A stretch of 64,000 nt of DNA from Argentina anserina. Its lineage: Eukaryota > Streptophyta > Magnoliopsida > Rosales > Rosaceae. Shown in pieces: positions 40,523 to 52,000 of the stretch. Each line of letters starts with the position of its first letter. The stretch's first letter is position 1. Where the stretch lies: NCBI RefSeq assembly GCF_933775445.1, contig NC_065873.1, forward strand, positions 17,732,001 through 17,796,000. The letters are read 5' to 3'. The notes under the pieces were generated by a model. It saw nothing but the letters and a program-made list of their open reading frames with translations, made no database searches and was not told where the DNA came from. Made by a program: the position numbers and the translations under genes.

Positions 40523-41052
40523 CCCTTAACTCCTAGACCTCTCTCCACAAATCAACAAACTGAATAAGAAAAACCACCTTTCGTACCAGAAAACTGTACA
40601 CCAACCTATGTTCTCTCCATCATAATGTTGTTTTTTTTCTCTCGAAAAATCAAATAAAACTCAAACCCCAGTATATATATTATACTACTCCTCTAAGCTT
40701 CACAACCAAAATTCATATACTTCAATTCATATTCTAATCACAGATTTGTACAGAGAACAAATCCCCACTATATACCCAACCACGCAATTCGGGACTATAT
40801 ACTCACAATGATTGAAACTAACACGATTCACAAAGCTGAGACAAGACTAGCAAACCAGAGCTTTTGAAGCCCAATACTCATAGCAAAACCTGCATCAGTC
40901 AGCAAAGCCAATACCATCACCCTCAACATTTCAAACACAGAGCTAAACAGAGCACGTAAACCACAAAATCGAAGGCGAAATTCAAAGAGGGGGGCATGCT
41001 TGAAACTCAAAATTGGAAAAGTGAGAGAATAGAATGAGAAAATTGAGAGTAC

Positions 41053-41180
41053 CTGATGGCTGGGGAGGTGTGAGGCTCTGTTTTGGAGCTCCAAATGCTC
41101 TCATTGCTGAGATGGAGAATCGGGAAATGAGAGAACGTGAAGAAGAAGAAGAAGAAGAAGAAGAAGGCACCGACCCACAA
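41053..41180 (-). other. Probable 5'-UTR exon of the kinase locus
   Basis: A minus-strand leader containing a (CTT)n run, seen on the plus strand as GAA repeats at about 41,141-41,165, ends at a donor (CATCAG then GTACTCTC, exon edge at 41,053). An intron of about 500 bp would join it to sequence just above the start codon at 40,522. The preserved leader intron supports a non-processed origin. The upstream edge is a guess. Confidence 0.4.
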
Positions 41181-41299
41181 TCTTCTCAACTGTATATGCA
41201 ATATTTTTTAGGAAGCAATATTTTATTTAAGTAATTAAATACCCTTCCTAGTTAGATTGGTTTAAGAGGAAGGGAAACTGTCTATTTAAGTACAAATTT

Positions 41300-41815
41300 A
41301 ACCCCTTTTTTTTTTCCATTTCACCCACACATCTTCAAATATACTAATCTGATTATCTACAATTTGCCCAAATTAATATATTTCCACTAAATACACTTTA
41401 AGACCATTTTACCCTCACACATATTGTATAGAAATACTGTTAGAACCTAGCCGGATTCCAGTCGTCGGAATAAATTGCTAACCCCTAATAACGTCGTCAG
41501 AAAAATTACTGACTCCCAGTAATGACATTACTGACACCCAGTAATTGAGTTACTGACACTTCGTAATTGCGTTATTGACCCCAACAATGGCATTATTGAC
41601 ACTCAATAATTGTGTTACCGACCCCAATAATTAGAAAAACATATTGAAATTAAGCTTCTCAAAATTGTAGAGCTTGATTTCCATCTACAACAATTATCTA
41701 ACAGTCGTATCCAAATTGAGCTTCAAGACTAGGAGGACCTATATCGGCGTTAACCCCTAGTAATTATGTTTCTACACCTTATTTTTCTTATTCGGCACGG
41801 GCAGATATTGTCGCC
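41300..41815. repeat. Repeat with TTACTGACACCCAGTAA minisatellite (copy 1)
   Basis: Irregular repeats at about 41,500-41,640 of a palindrome-like word (GTTACTGACAC, CCCAGTAATT, TTGACACTCAATAATTG). The sequence before them, with GACCATTTTACCCTCAC and CCGGATTCCAGTCGTCGG, matches 45,990-46,150 ahead of the second minisatellite. These are two diverged copies of one repeat family of unknown type. Confidence 0.6.
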
Positions 41816-43333
41816 GCATCCATGACGGCTATCAATAAAATCTTATAGAAGATAGTATAATGTAAGAAAGGGTATCGCTATAGGCCGGGGATTGATGGTA
41901 CTCTACAAGACAAGACGTTAGTTAAAGTTTATTTACAATATTTACATATTTACAATGATTTATAAAAGGGTTTTAAGATTTTGATTTTTCGAAATAAAAT
42001 AATATAAACAGAAAATTACTATACATATGTACACATGATTAACTTCTCAAAATAATGCCAGAGTTTCATAACAGTTCCAACATGTCAACGAGATATTTCA
42101 ATCCAACAATATAATTTCGATGCAACTAGTTATCAAAAGCAAATTCTTAAGCACATTAAAAGAAATTGCTTATGTACTTAAAGGTTCCTCTTAATTACAT
42201 AAGCTTTAGAGAAGTCTATCACCTAGGTTTTTTCATGCAAACATTAGACTTGGACTGAAGAGCACCCATATAAAGTTAACATGAATCATTAAGCTTAATA
42301 AGAACGGAATTTGAACATGCAAGTATATTACAAGAAATTGCTTATACACAAGCATGCATACTCAAATGAACCTTAAGAAAACCAGCAAGCACGAAATCAG
42401 ATCATCAAACATCATCACTAACCCGAGATCATATAGGAAAAGCTATGAAATTAAACTCATCTTTGGTCTAATAAAAAATCCAATACCAATCACAAAATTC
42501 ATACAATGAATTTGAAATCCAATATCAAAGGTTGAAAAACAGAAAATAAAGGTCATTGATTACACTTTTTAATCAACAAGGAAGCTTGAAGAAATCAAAG
42601 AACAACCCCGGGAAGAAGATGGTGATGCACGACAACGTTGGAGAAGTTCTAAAGTTGCTTGCAGTAGAGTTTTTGCTTCTTGGACTTGGGAGGATGAGAG
42701 AAGACAGAAAATAGGGTTTCTTTGACCTTGAATGCAGCAAGAAGTGATAGGGAAGTCGTTGGTTTCAACCCCTATATATAGAGAGAAGTCAGGGTTTGAG
42801 ATTAGATCACAACCCTTGAAATTAAATGACTTTGGATGGCCAGATTTGCTTTGGAGAGACTTTAACATAATCACACCTACATCAGCTTCTCTTTATGGCT
42901 AGGATAAAGTCGTGCAAAGCCTGGTTTGAAGTGAATTGGGGCTCAGTTACACAAATCGGTACAATATCAGTTTTCTTGGCTAGTCTGACCTCAGGTAACT
43001 GAATCGCACATAACTTCCTCCAGAAAAATGATATATGTGTGATTCCAACGACTATGAAAACTAGACTCATAGAGCTTTCCATGGTTATATTATGCATAAT
43101 TTTTCCCTATGTATTTTGCCCACTATGGTCCATCGAAGTTGACTGTCTACAGAGACAGAATCCTGATTTCGGGTTTTATTGTTCATTTTGGTCATTTGAA
43201 CACATTTTCCTCTTATTTTGCTCCAGTGTACCTAAAAACAACAAACTAAGTTACAATTGACATTATTAAGAGATTAACTAAACTAAATGAGAGAAATAAT
43301 ATATTAAGAACGTCGCATTATATGCTCCTATCA
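41815..43333 (-). mobile_element. Degenerate LTR C, related to LTRs A and B
   Basis: The right edge on the plus strand reads GAACGTCGCATTATATGCTCCTATCA and ends at 43,333; read on the minus strand this is TGATAGGAGCATATAATGCG, the LTR start of this family. The left part near 41,850-41,910 resembles the family's other end (AGTATAATG, then CCGGGGATTGATGGTACTC). No matching target duplication was found, so the left edge is approximate. It is more diverged than A and B and has no internal retroelement region beside it. Confidence 0.5.
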
Positions 43334-43664
43334 ACATAATCCACATTGTCATTGTCGCAACGGAGAGAGCGACGCCGGTCTCTGTAAATCGTAGCAGCAC
43401 CATTGTTCTTCTTTTCAATTTATCAAACCTTGAATACATTGGTGAGATTCTCACGATTTTTCCTCACAATCTTCTCCACAAGTCCGCCACCGCATGCATC
43501 TCCTCAGAGAGTTCGTCGGAGCCAATGCCGCCGGAAGACAGATAAACGAAGAGGAAGAGTGACTTGGCTTAGAGGAAGAAGAGAGAGGGTCGTGTGGCTT
43601 GTTTTGAATTGTTGAGATAGAGAGAGAAGATAGAGAGAGAGAGAGGTGATAGATATGAGGTTAG

Positions 43665-45538
43665 TGATAGAGTGTTAATTAAAACGTCTATAATAAACCC
43701 TGTAAAATGTCATCGTTAGTATAGAATAAGCAGGAATCGTTCATTCTGGGGAATTGAAGAGAACTCTAAACTTTTAGTGTTAACAAATAATTGAGGGTTT
43801 GAGATTAATTATTAACTACTAATAAAAATAAAACCTAAATTATTATTTACATGATCGATTTCTCTTTAACAAACTTAAACCAAATTTACCATTACACCAC
43901 ATAATTACAAGTTCGAACCTATCATCATTCTAATTCGACCAATTACATATTTTTTAGACACCAATACAATTATAGCCTTAGGGGATCATTTAATCATGCA
44001 AGATTTCAATTAACATTTAGATTGACTTAGGGCCTAATCTAAATTTGCATGTAATCGAATTCAATAATACTTAGAGTAGAAATCAAACAAGATTTCATTT
44101 AAGCACCAAATCTTTGTTGGAGACATGTTTCATGTATGACGTCACCCACCATGGTTTCATATGCAAATTTCCAGATTTTTTACCACTTTTAATTAACACA
44201 AACCAAACCTACTTAGGGCATGATTCAATTTGTGTCAATATGGTTGATGAATCTAGCACTCAAACACAATCTTAGGGACTGCATCCAAGCACTAAATTCA
44301 TATGCACATATCTGAAAATAATCTAAAAGTATGAGAAAGATGATGAGAACACAACAATAGAAATACAAACTCATTAATTATAGAAAACCATCAATTCGGC
44401 AAAGATCCAAAAATCCAATAAAACAATCTGAAAATTTCGATTCTTAATATAAAACAATAATCTCACACAAACATCATACTACAATCTACATAGACAAAGT
44501 ATTGTAGAAAATCAAAAACTAACAAAGCCGTGGAGATGAGTTGCGAGAATCACACGTTGTAGGAACCTTGGAGGTGTGTCTTCAACGGTGATTTCAGTGG
44601 AGATAGAATTGGTATATGGGGGAGAACGGTTTGTTGTTTTTGTGAAGAATGTTTGAAGTATTTTGGCAAAGGTTTGGCTCTTGAATGTAAATGAGAAGTG
44701 ATCTTATTTGAGAGGTGAAGCCATGTATATATAGAGGAAAGAGAGAGAGAGAGAGAGAGAGTAGGCTTGGTTTGAACTTGCCTCTTTCTTCCTATTATAA
44801 TGTCATGCTTTAATCCCTTAAATCATGTCATGCTTTATTTCCTAAATAATGTCATATTTTATTCCCTAAATCATGCCATGTTTTATTCCCTAAATCATGC
44901 CATGTTTTATTCCCTAAATCATGTCATGTTTTATTTCCTAAATCATGTCATAATGTATTCCTTTAATGATCATCTTCTAGCTTTTAGGTTGCATATGCAT
45001 GACTCAATCTCTCTTCTTTTCACTTAATTAATTTTCACATTTATTTCTTCCTTCTTCTTTTCTTCTTCCCATGGCAAGGACTCCATCTCTTAATTATATC
45101 CACTTTTTTATCTCTTCTATTTAATTGTTGCATGACTTGTTGATGATAGGACTCCATGTGCATGACTTCTCCTTGTTTTTCTCTAGTATTATCTCTTAAA
45201 TCCAATCTGAAAATAAGAAAATAAAGTCATAAGTAAGAGATAATTAGTTTCGAAACCTAACAAGGATTCCTAGTGCAAAATATCGTCAATGCGACCAAAA
45301 CGTAAAAAGATGAAAACTCCTAATCCAACTAGGTTTCCTAGTCCTACAAGGATTCGTACTCTAACTAGGACTATACACCAATATTGCGTTTTTAACTCAT
45401 GTAAGCACAAAAATGCATCCAATACCGCCCAAGACTCTTACTATGACTTAATGACTCAATAGTATAACAATAAAGGCTAAGCAAAGTACAAATGGAGATA
45501 AAAATATGTTAAGAACGTCGCACAAAGTGCTCATATCA
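43665..45538 (-). mobile_element. Solo LTR B, 1,874 bp, with GTTAG target duplication
   Basis: On the plus strand it runs TGATAGAGTGTTAATTAAAA to GTGCTCATATCA, flanked on both sides by GTTAG (43,660-43,664 and 45,539-45,543). It is highly similar to LTR A but about 340 bp longer. The extra length lies in a larger 27-bp tandem array at 44,802-44,960 (units around CATGTTTTATTCCCTAAAT) and in a block after it. A (GA)n run is at about 44,744-44,762. No gag-pol sequence adjoins it. Confidence 0.87.
44802..44960. repeat. 27-bp tandem repeat inside solo LTR B
   Basis: About six imperfect copies of a unit such as CATGTTTTATTCCCTAAAT plus about eight bases. LTR A has about three copies at 21,712-21,805, so copy number changed after the LTRs diverged or differed between parent elements. 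The open frame across it is a repeat artefact. Confidence 0.8.
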
Positions 45539-46157
45539 GTTAGTTATATAATATGTAATGCAAAAATTGAAATAGGCAATAAGAATTGGTTTGGTCAAGT
45601 TTTTAATGGTTTATGTTTATTTGGTCAATTCCCCTACAATAAAGATGAATAGAAAAGCTTAGACATGAAATGTGAACGTTCTTTTATGCACTACAATGAT
45701 TCTGAAAAGCAAGAATTTTCAGTTCATCGAGTTTTTCAAGATATTCAATCCCAAGATCGAAACGCATTATCATACCGCTAATGAATTAAAGAAAAAATAT
45801 ATATATAACATAAATTGAGCAACTTGTGAAATTAACGTGGTAAGCATCCATTACTCAAACATGTACTTGTTTAATTTTATACTACTGTCAAAATAATAAT
45901 TTAGAAAATGACAATTTCATACTAATTTAATACTCTAATTGCCAATTTCAATGACAAAATTTAAAACATAACCATTTCAAAACAAGGTAAACTAGAATTT
46001 GCCCGATTAGTACAAAAACCATAGTTTTAAGACTATTTTACCCCATCTATCTAAACACTCATTTATAGAGAAAGTTGACGAAAGATGACACTTTACCGGA
46101 GTCGGACTCCAGTCAACGTCGCCGGACTTCGGCCACCAATTGCCTGACTCTGGCCAC

Positions 46158-46470
46158 TAGTTGCCAAAAAAAATTACTGACACCTAATAATCCCTAATAA
46201 CAAATTACTGACACCTAGTAACCCTCTAATAACAAATTACTGACACACAGTAACCTGCAATAACAAATTACTGATATTCAGTAATCATTAATAACAAATT
46301 ATTGACACTCAATAACCCTCATTAACAAATTACTGACACCTGGTAATCCTCCAATAATAAATTACTGACACCCAGTAACCAGCAAATAACAAATTACTAA
46401 TACACAGCCCTAATAACAAATTACTAATACCCAATAAACATGTTACTGACCCTAATAAAATGATTACTAC
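46158..46470. repeat. Minisatellite with ACAAATTACTGACACC units (copy 2)
   Basis: About ten imperfect units of roughly 30 bp (AATAACAAATTACTGACACC, then CAGTAACC or variants). Each unit holds a self-complementary TTACTG...CAGTAA core. A diverged relative lies at 41,500-41,640. No coding potential. Confidence 0.8.
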
Positions 46471-47013
46471 CCCTCAATAAGCTACAAGAACAAAACCATG
46501 AAGTGATGATTTAGAAGAAGGATTCAATTACATGAAATAAGCAACATGAACAAAACGTTCCATTATTCCTTTACTATAAAGACGAATCAAGTGACAAATC
46601 AAGATGATGGTGTTGAAAGAAATTAAATTACCAAAAGGTCCAATGAATCAAGTTAACTATTTTCCTTCTAGGCTTCCTTATGTGCCTAAGAAATGATAAA
46701 CAATTCAAGCATGTAAAGATGAGTCATCACTTCACTAACAAAAGGATTGGGGTATAAAGACTCACAAGACTTTGGCACAAATAAATTCCATGATTTAATT
46801 ATTGATTTCCTCCTCAACCTTCCTAATTAAGGTGCTAAGCCATCAAAGCAAAACCACTTTGCATAAGCTTTATAATCTCTAATCCAAACTACAACACTGA
46901 TTTCTCTTACCTCCACCTTCTTTTTCTCCCACTTCACTCCCCAGATTTGAGACAACCTTTAACTGAGACCTCGACCTTGACATCTCCGTCAAATATTGCA
47001 ATTGCAAAGCTCC

Positions 47014-47250
47014 TGATAGGAGCACTTTTGCGACGTTCTTAACATGTTTTTACCTCCAGTTATACTTTTCTTAGCTCTTATTGTTGTAGTATTGAGTCAT
47101 TTAGGCGAGTTAGGAGTCTATGGTGACGTTGGTTGCATTTTTGTGCTAAAACAGGTTGAAAAACATAGAAATTATCGAGAGTCCTATTTAGAGTAGGATT
47201 CCTTGTGTAACTAGGAAACCTAGTTAAATTGGGAGTCTTCATTAATTGAC
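47014..47250 (+). mobile_element. Truncated LTR fragment D of the same family, plus orientation
   Basis: Begins TGATAGGAGCACTTTTGCGA and continues with GACGTTCTTAACATG, ATTGAGTCATT and CCTAGTTAAATTGGGAGTC. These match the first 240 bp or so of LTR B read on its own strand. The match fades after about 47,250 and no far end was found, so it is a 5' fragment or a highly diverged LTR. Confidence 0.65.
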
Positions 47251-48680
47251 ATTTCTATAACATTTGTGATAATTTGAGAATCCTATTTGTATTAGGAGTT
47301 ATTTTTAGATTAGGAAACGTACTATTTAGGAAAGTCCTACTTGAACTGAACATGTGAGATATAGATTGATTATAATATGACATACATGTTTGGTTAGTTT
47401 AATGTCAATAATAACCTATGAGTTTTTGAGCCTATATGTACTTCCTTCATAAGATATAATAAGAAATTTCGTGGTTGTTTTTTGAACCTCATTATTCTTT
47501 GCATATTTAGTAACTATATGTCATAGCTTTTAATGGACTCTAGAATTTACTATAACTCACTTTTATGATTGTTGAAACTTTTAAGTCATAAAATGCTCTG
47601 ACTTTGAAAGGGATTTATAGATCATTTCTAATAATACCACCACTTTTGCCAAACAACCATGTGTCTCTATATGTGACATGTTTGGGACCCCTTAGTTGAA
47701 CCTCATTTGAGCCTACATTGAACCTTTTCTTCATTACCTATATTATCTTCATGCTTAGTGTAGTAACTTCTACCTTGTCTTATAGACTTGGCAGAACTCT
47801 TTTTGAGATGATGTATGAAATAAGTGTGGGGTAAAAGACATATGAAATAGATAAAAAGCTTTTAAGAAAGTGACGAAAAAAAATGAAGGAAATTGAAAAA
47901 AAAATGTTATATTGTCTTCTGTTTGTGATTTGGAATTGAGTTGTAATTGAAGGTTTAAAAATATTCATTTGACAATTGTCTATTATCACTTTGTGTATAA
48001 AATGATGATTGTGTCCAACTTGTTAATATTTGGCCATTGATGGTGTTTGGTGTCATAAGGGTATAATGCGTGAAATTAATGTAAAAATATATATAATGTC
48101 TAGAATACTGAAAATACATAAGTTCTTAATCCTTAGAAATGTTCAACAATATTGATCTAATGATCTTAGCCTCTTAGAAAAAAAAAGAAATACAATTAAA
48201 CAACAATGAAACACAATTCACCAACCCTTTGGAAAATAAGAAGAACAATTCAAACAACATGAATGCATTCTTGCAAGCCTAACCCTCAGGGCTCATCAAA
48301 TTCTTCTTCTCCATATCATTTAAGTACTTTTTTTGTATCCGAATCAAACTCAAAATCCAGAACATAAAAAAAAACACATAGCCGCCCAAGATCCGCCAGG
48401 ATCCACCAAGCCGCATAACACCGCCGTTTAGCACAAAATTTCGGCGGCCATGGGTCTTCGGGCGCCTAGGGGGCGATTTTTAGAACCTTGCACAACACTA
48501 AGACACTTACTTGCACACATAATAAATCTAAACTCACACAACACTATCCTAAAATATAAAATACTCTATGTAGCGAAAATAGAAGAAAAATCGACTTGTA
48601 GAAGGAAAAATTCCCTTAAAAAAAAACCTCAACACATTCCTATTATAGAATCATTACAATGGCAAAGAAAAACCTGACGT
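47251..48680. other. Intergenic upstream of the sterol glucosyltransferase
   Basis: AT-rich to about 48,300. A GC-rich patch at about 48,380-48,490 (GCCGCATAACACCGCCG, GGGCGCCTAGGGGGCGA) looks like a fragment of a dispersed plant repeat. No gene was recognised. 48,700-49,031 is the promoter and leader side of the glucosyltransferase, with a CT-rich stretch at 48,880-48,925. Confidence 0.45.
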
Positions 48681-49031
48681 ATCGGTATGTCGGAAATTGA
48701 AAGAAAAATGAAAAGAGAAAGAATACAAACAGCGCGGGGAGGCGGAAATACAGGTCAGGCGAAACAGTTGCGTACGTGTCTCGCAGTGAATGATTCATAC
48801 GCACACCACCACCACTCCCACCATCCGCTTTTATCGAACGTGCCCTTCTCTTCCGGACAAACAACCACCGAATCCAATTCCCCCTCTCTCTTCTTCTTCT
48901 CCGATTCTCTCTCTCTCTTAATTCTCAGTTCTCTAAATTCGAATCTCTCAGAATCCAAGGCCACTATCTATCTTTCTTCGCCGATCTGGATCAGGGCCGG
49001 TCCCGAGTGTCGTCCGCAGCAGCCGGCGGTG

Positions 49032-52000
49032 ATGGCGGAGCTTCCTCCGAACAATCGCCGGAGCAGTTCCGAGAGTTCTGTGGAAGTCTTGCCGGGAATT
49101 GAGCGGGAAATTGACGACGGGAGTGGCCGGAAAAGTATTGAGTTGGAGAACGGAGCGGCCAGTGTCGGCGGCGGCGGTATCTCTACAGGTCTGTGTAATT
49201 CGGTTGAGATTTTGGTATAATTACACGAGGTTGCGTATTTAGGAAGTAATTAAGTTCAGTCCTGCTTTTGACTAGTTGCTGCTGCATTTTGCAGGGACTG
49301 GTTAGAAGTTACTGCTTTTGTTATGTGCTCTGTTTTTTGAAGTAGCCAGACTGTAATTCTGTAATTTGGAGTATCGGAGTATTGGTGTAGTTTCGGTAAG
49401 GTGTTGCATTGATGATTAGTATGGATTTACAGGGAATTCAGGGAGTTCTGACTTTAGCTTTTCGAAAGAGAGTGCGTTACCGGTGGAGATATCACCAACT
49501 AATGAAAGGCCAGTACAACAGGCAGTTCCGGTAAAGTTGGAGAGATCGAAAACGGAGAGCACCAGACCTAATGTAAAGTTGAAAGATGCGGCAAAGATTT
49601 TTGACGACAAAACTCCAGTCCAGCAGAAGGTGCTACTCATCTAATTGATATCTTTTATTTCTTGCATCAAGCTAAAGCTTGACGGACATTTTTGTAAAGG
49701 TTTTTTTCAAATCATGGAAATGTGGAAATTTACTTAAGAATGATGATTTTGTCGCCGCACACTAGATCTAGGATTGTATGATTAGCTAACGTAGGAGTTG
49801 CCATACCATTTTATTACATTTGTATGGCTGGTTCTGACAAAAGAAGCAGCTCATAAACCATGATTAGGGAAAACGAATACCTGAATCAGATCTTTTTAGA
49901 TTTAGAATAATATATGATAGGTACTAGTTTAAAGCAGCATAAACAAGAGAGGGGAAAGAGGTCATTAGACCCAATTATATCCGTTCACACCATTATGATA
50001 GTCAGTCTTTATAGAAGGAGAAGGATGCATAGGAGATACCATGGGGGGCTATGCCTCTGCAAGTGTTACCTGAACCTGTAAAAATGTGTGTGCCCCCTTG
50101 TTATATATCATTTGAGGGGATTGAAAGGTGACCCCCCTTAGCTAGTGGCCAGAAAAGAATGAACAGAGGGGCCATTGTATTCTCTTGGTCATGTTATGGG
50201 CTTCTACATGTAGATTTGATTAATTTTAATCACTCTATTATTTTTTTATTTTTGTATACTAGTATTTGAGTTCTATTGTTGTACCAAGATGCGATCCAGA
50301 AATGAATTTGATTTGTTTTATAAATTGATTGATTCGTCTTTGGTCTTGTATGAGATATGTGACTAATTAAATAGGTTGCCATAGTTTTGTTTACATATAT
50401 ATATACAGTAAATTTGATTATATATAATGCATTTATATGGTCTTTCTGATCCGTGGTGCACCTAACCTCTTGGTTAACTTGATAGAGGCCATTCCTGTAT
50501 ATCATTTTGTTGGTGCATCTAACCTTTAGGAAATCAGATAACATGTGAGAAGCCATTCTGTTATCTTATTTAATCCACACCAATCCTAGATATATTCAAC
50601 AGTGTCTTGAATTCTGCTTATGTTTTCTGTTAATTAACTCGAAGTCCAATTGTGCAGTTAAAGCTGTTAAATAGAATGGCCACTGTGAAAGATGACGGAA
50701 CGGTAGAATTCGATGTTCCAGGGGATGTTGAAGCTCAATCTTTTGGTATTGGACCCACTGCTAGTTTTACTGGTGTTGCTGATGAGCCTCTTGATGCAAC
50801 AGACCTCCAATACATGCCACCAATGCAAATAGTAATGCTTATTGTTGGAACGCGTGGAGATGTGCAACCCTTTATTGCAATTGGCAAACGCTTGCAGGTC
50901 AGACAATTTATCTCATATTCATGAAGCATATTCTTATCCTGAAATATTATATAAAATCATGAAACATGGTTAACATGTGAGTTTTCTTAGTCTTATGAGC
51001 TTGTTAAACGGAATTCGAACATATGGATTTTGATTTTACAACAGAGCTAGTTCAAACTGATTATTTGAGTTATCCAATTTGTTTATAAGATCATTTTTGT
51101 GCAGGACTATGGCCATCGTGTAAGACTAGCTACTCATTCAAATTTTAAAGAGTTTGTTTCGACTGCTGGTTTGGAGTTCTACCCATTAGGCGGTGATCCA
51201 AAAATTCTTGCTGGCTGTATGTACCAAAGAAACTCATCTGTTTAGTTTCTTAAATGACCTTGAGTGACTGATTTGCTTGGGGTTTTAAAGTGACCTTTGA
51301 TGCCTTTACTTAAATGGACATGGCTCATCCTGCGCATTGGTTTAACATTCATAATGTAATTTTTGCACATGAGTTCAAATGTGAGAAATTTCGCACGGTT
51401 GAAAGTGATTAATTCTGGCAATAAGGTGTTTTGTTTTGAATAACTTTTTAGTACAAATCTCGAGTATGATTGCCTTGCTACTTGAAATGTTTGTCAAGCT
51501 GATTACTCCACCATTCGTTTTCATATAACTAATTACTCGTTTCTTTTTCTTTTTCTTGTTCTGTTTCCTTGAACAGATATGGTTAAAAATAAAGGCTTCT
51601 TGCCGTCAGGGCCTTCTGATATTCCTATTCAGCGTAACCAAATGAAGGAAATTATATATTCCTTACTTCCAGCTTGCAAAGAGCCTGATGTAGATTCCGG
51701 TATCCCCTTTAAAGCGGATGCTATAATTGCAAATCCCCCAGCATACGGTTAGCTTTCTACTATGTCTATCAGATTCCAAGTATTACTAGTTTTTTTTTTT
51801 CTGGTTGTGAAATTCTTGGTGACTGTATTTGGGCTGGGAATAGTGATCAATGATTCCCTGATAGACAATGTTTCCATCAGTTTCTATCTCTAGAAGAGCC
51901 TGTAGGTTGGCTGCAACTCCGACTTCCAAGACTCTTTCATGGATTTTTTATTGCATTCAGTTATATTAGATAAAGAGAACTTTAACTTGCAATTGCTTTG

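Noticed and set aside
44800..45027. Frame encoding NHVMFYSLNHA-type repeats
   Set aside because: It is produced by the 27-bp tandem array inside solo LTR B.
41815..47250. Possibility that LTR C and fragment D bound one complete retrotransposon
   Set aside because: They face opposite directions, their sequences differ strongly, and no coding domain lies between them.
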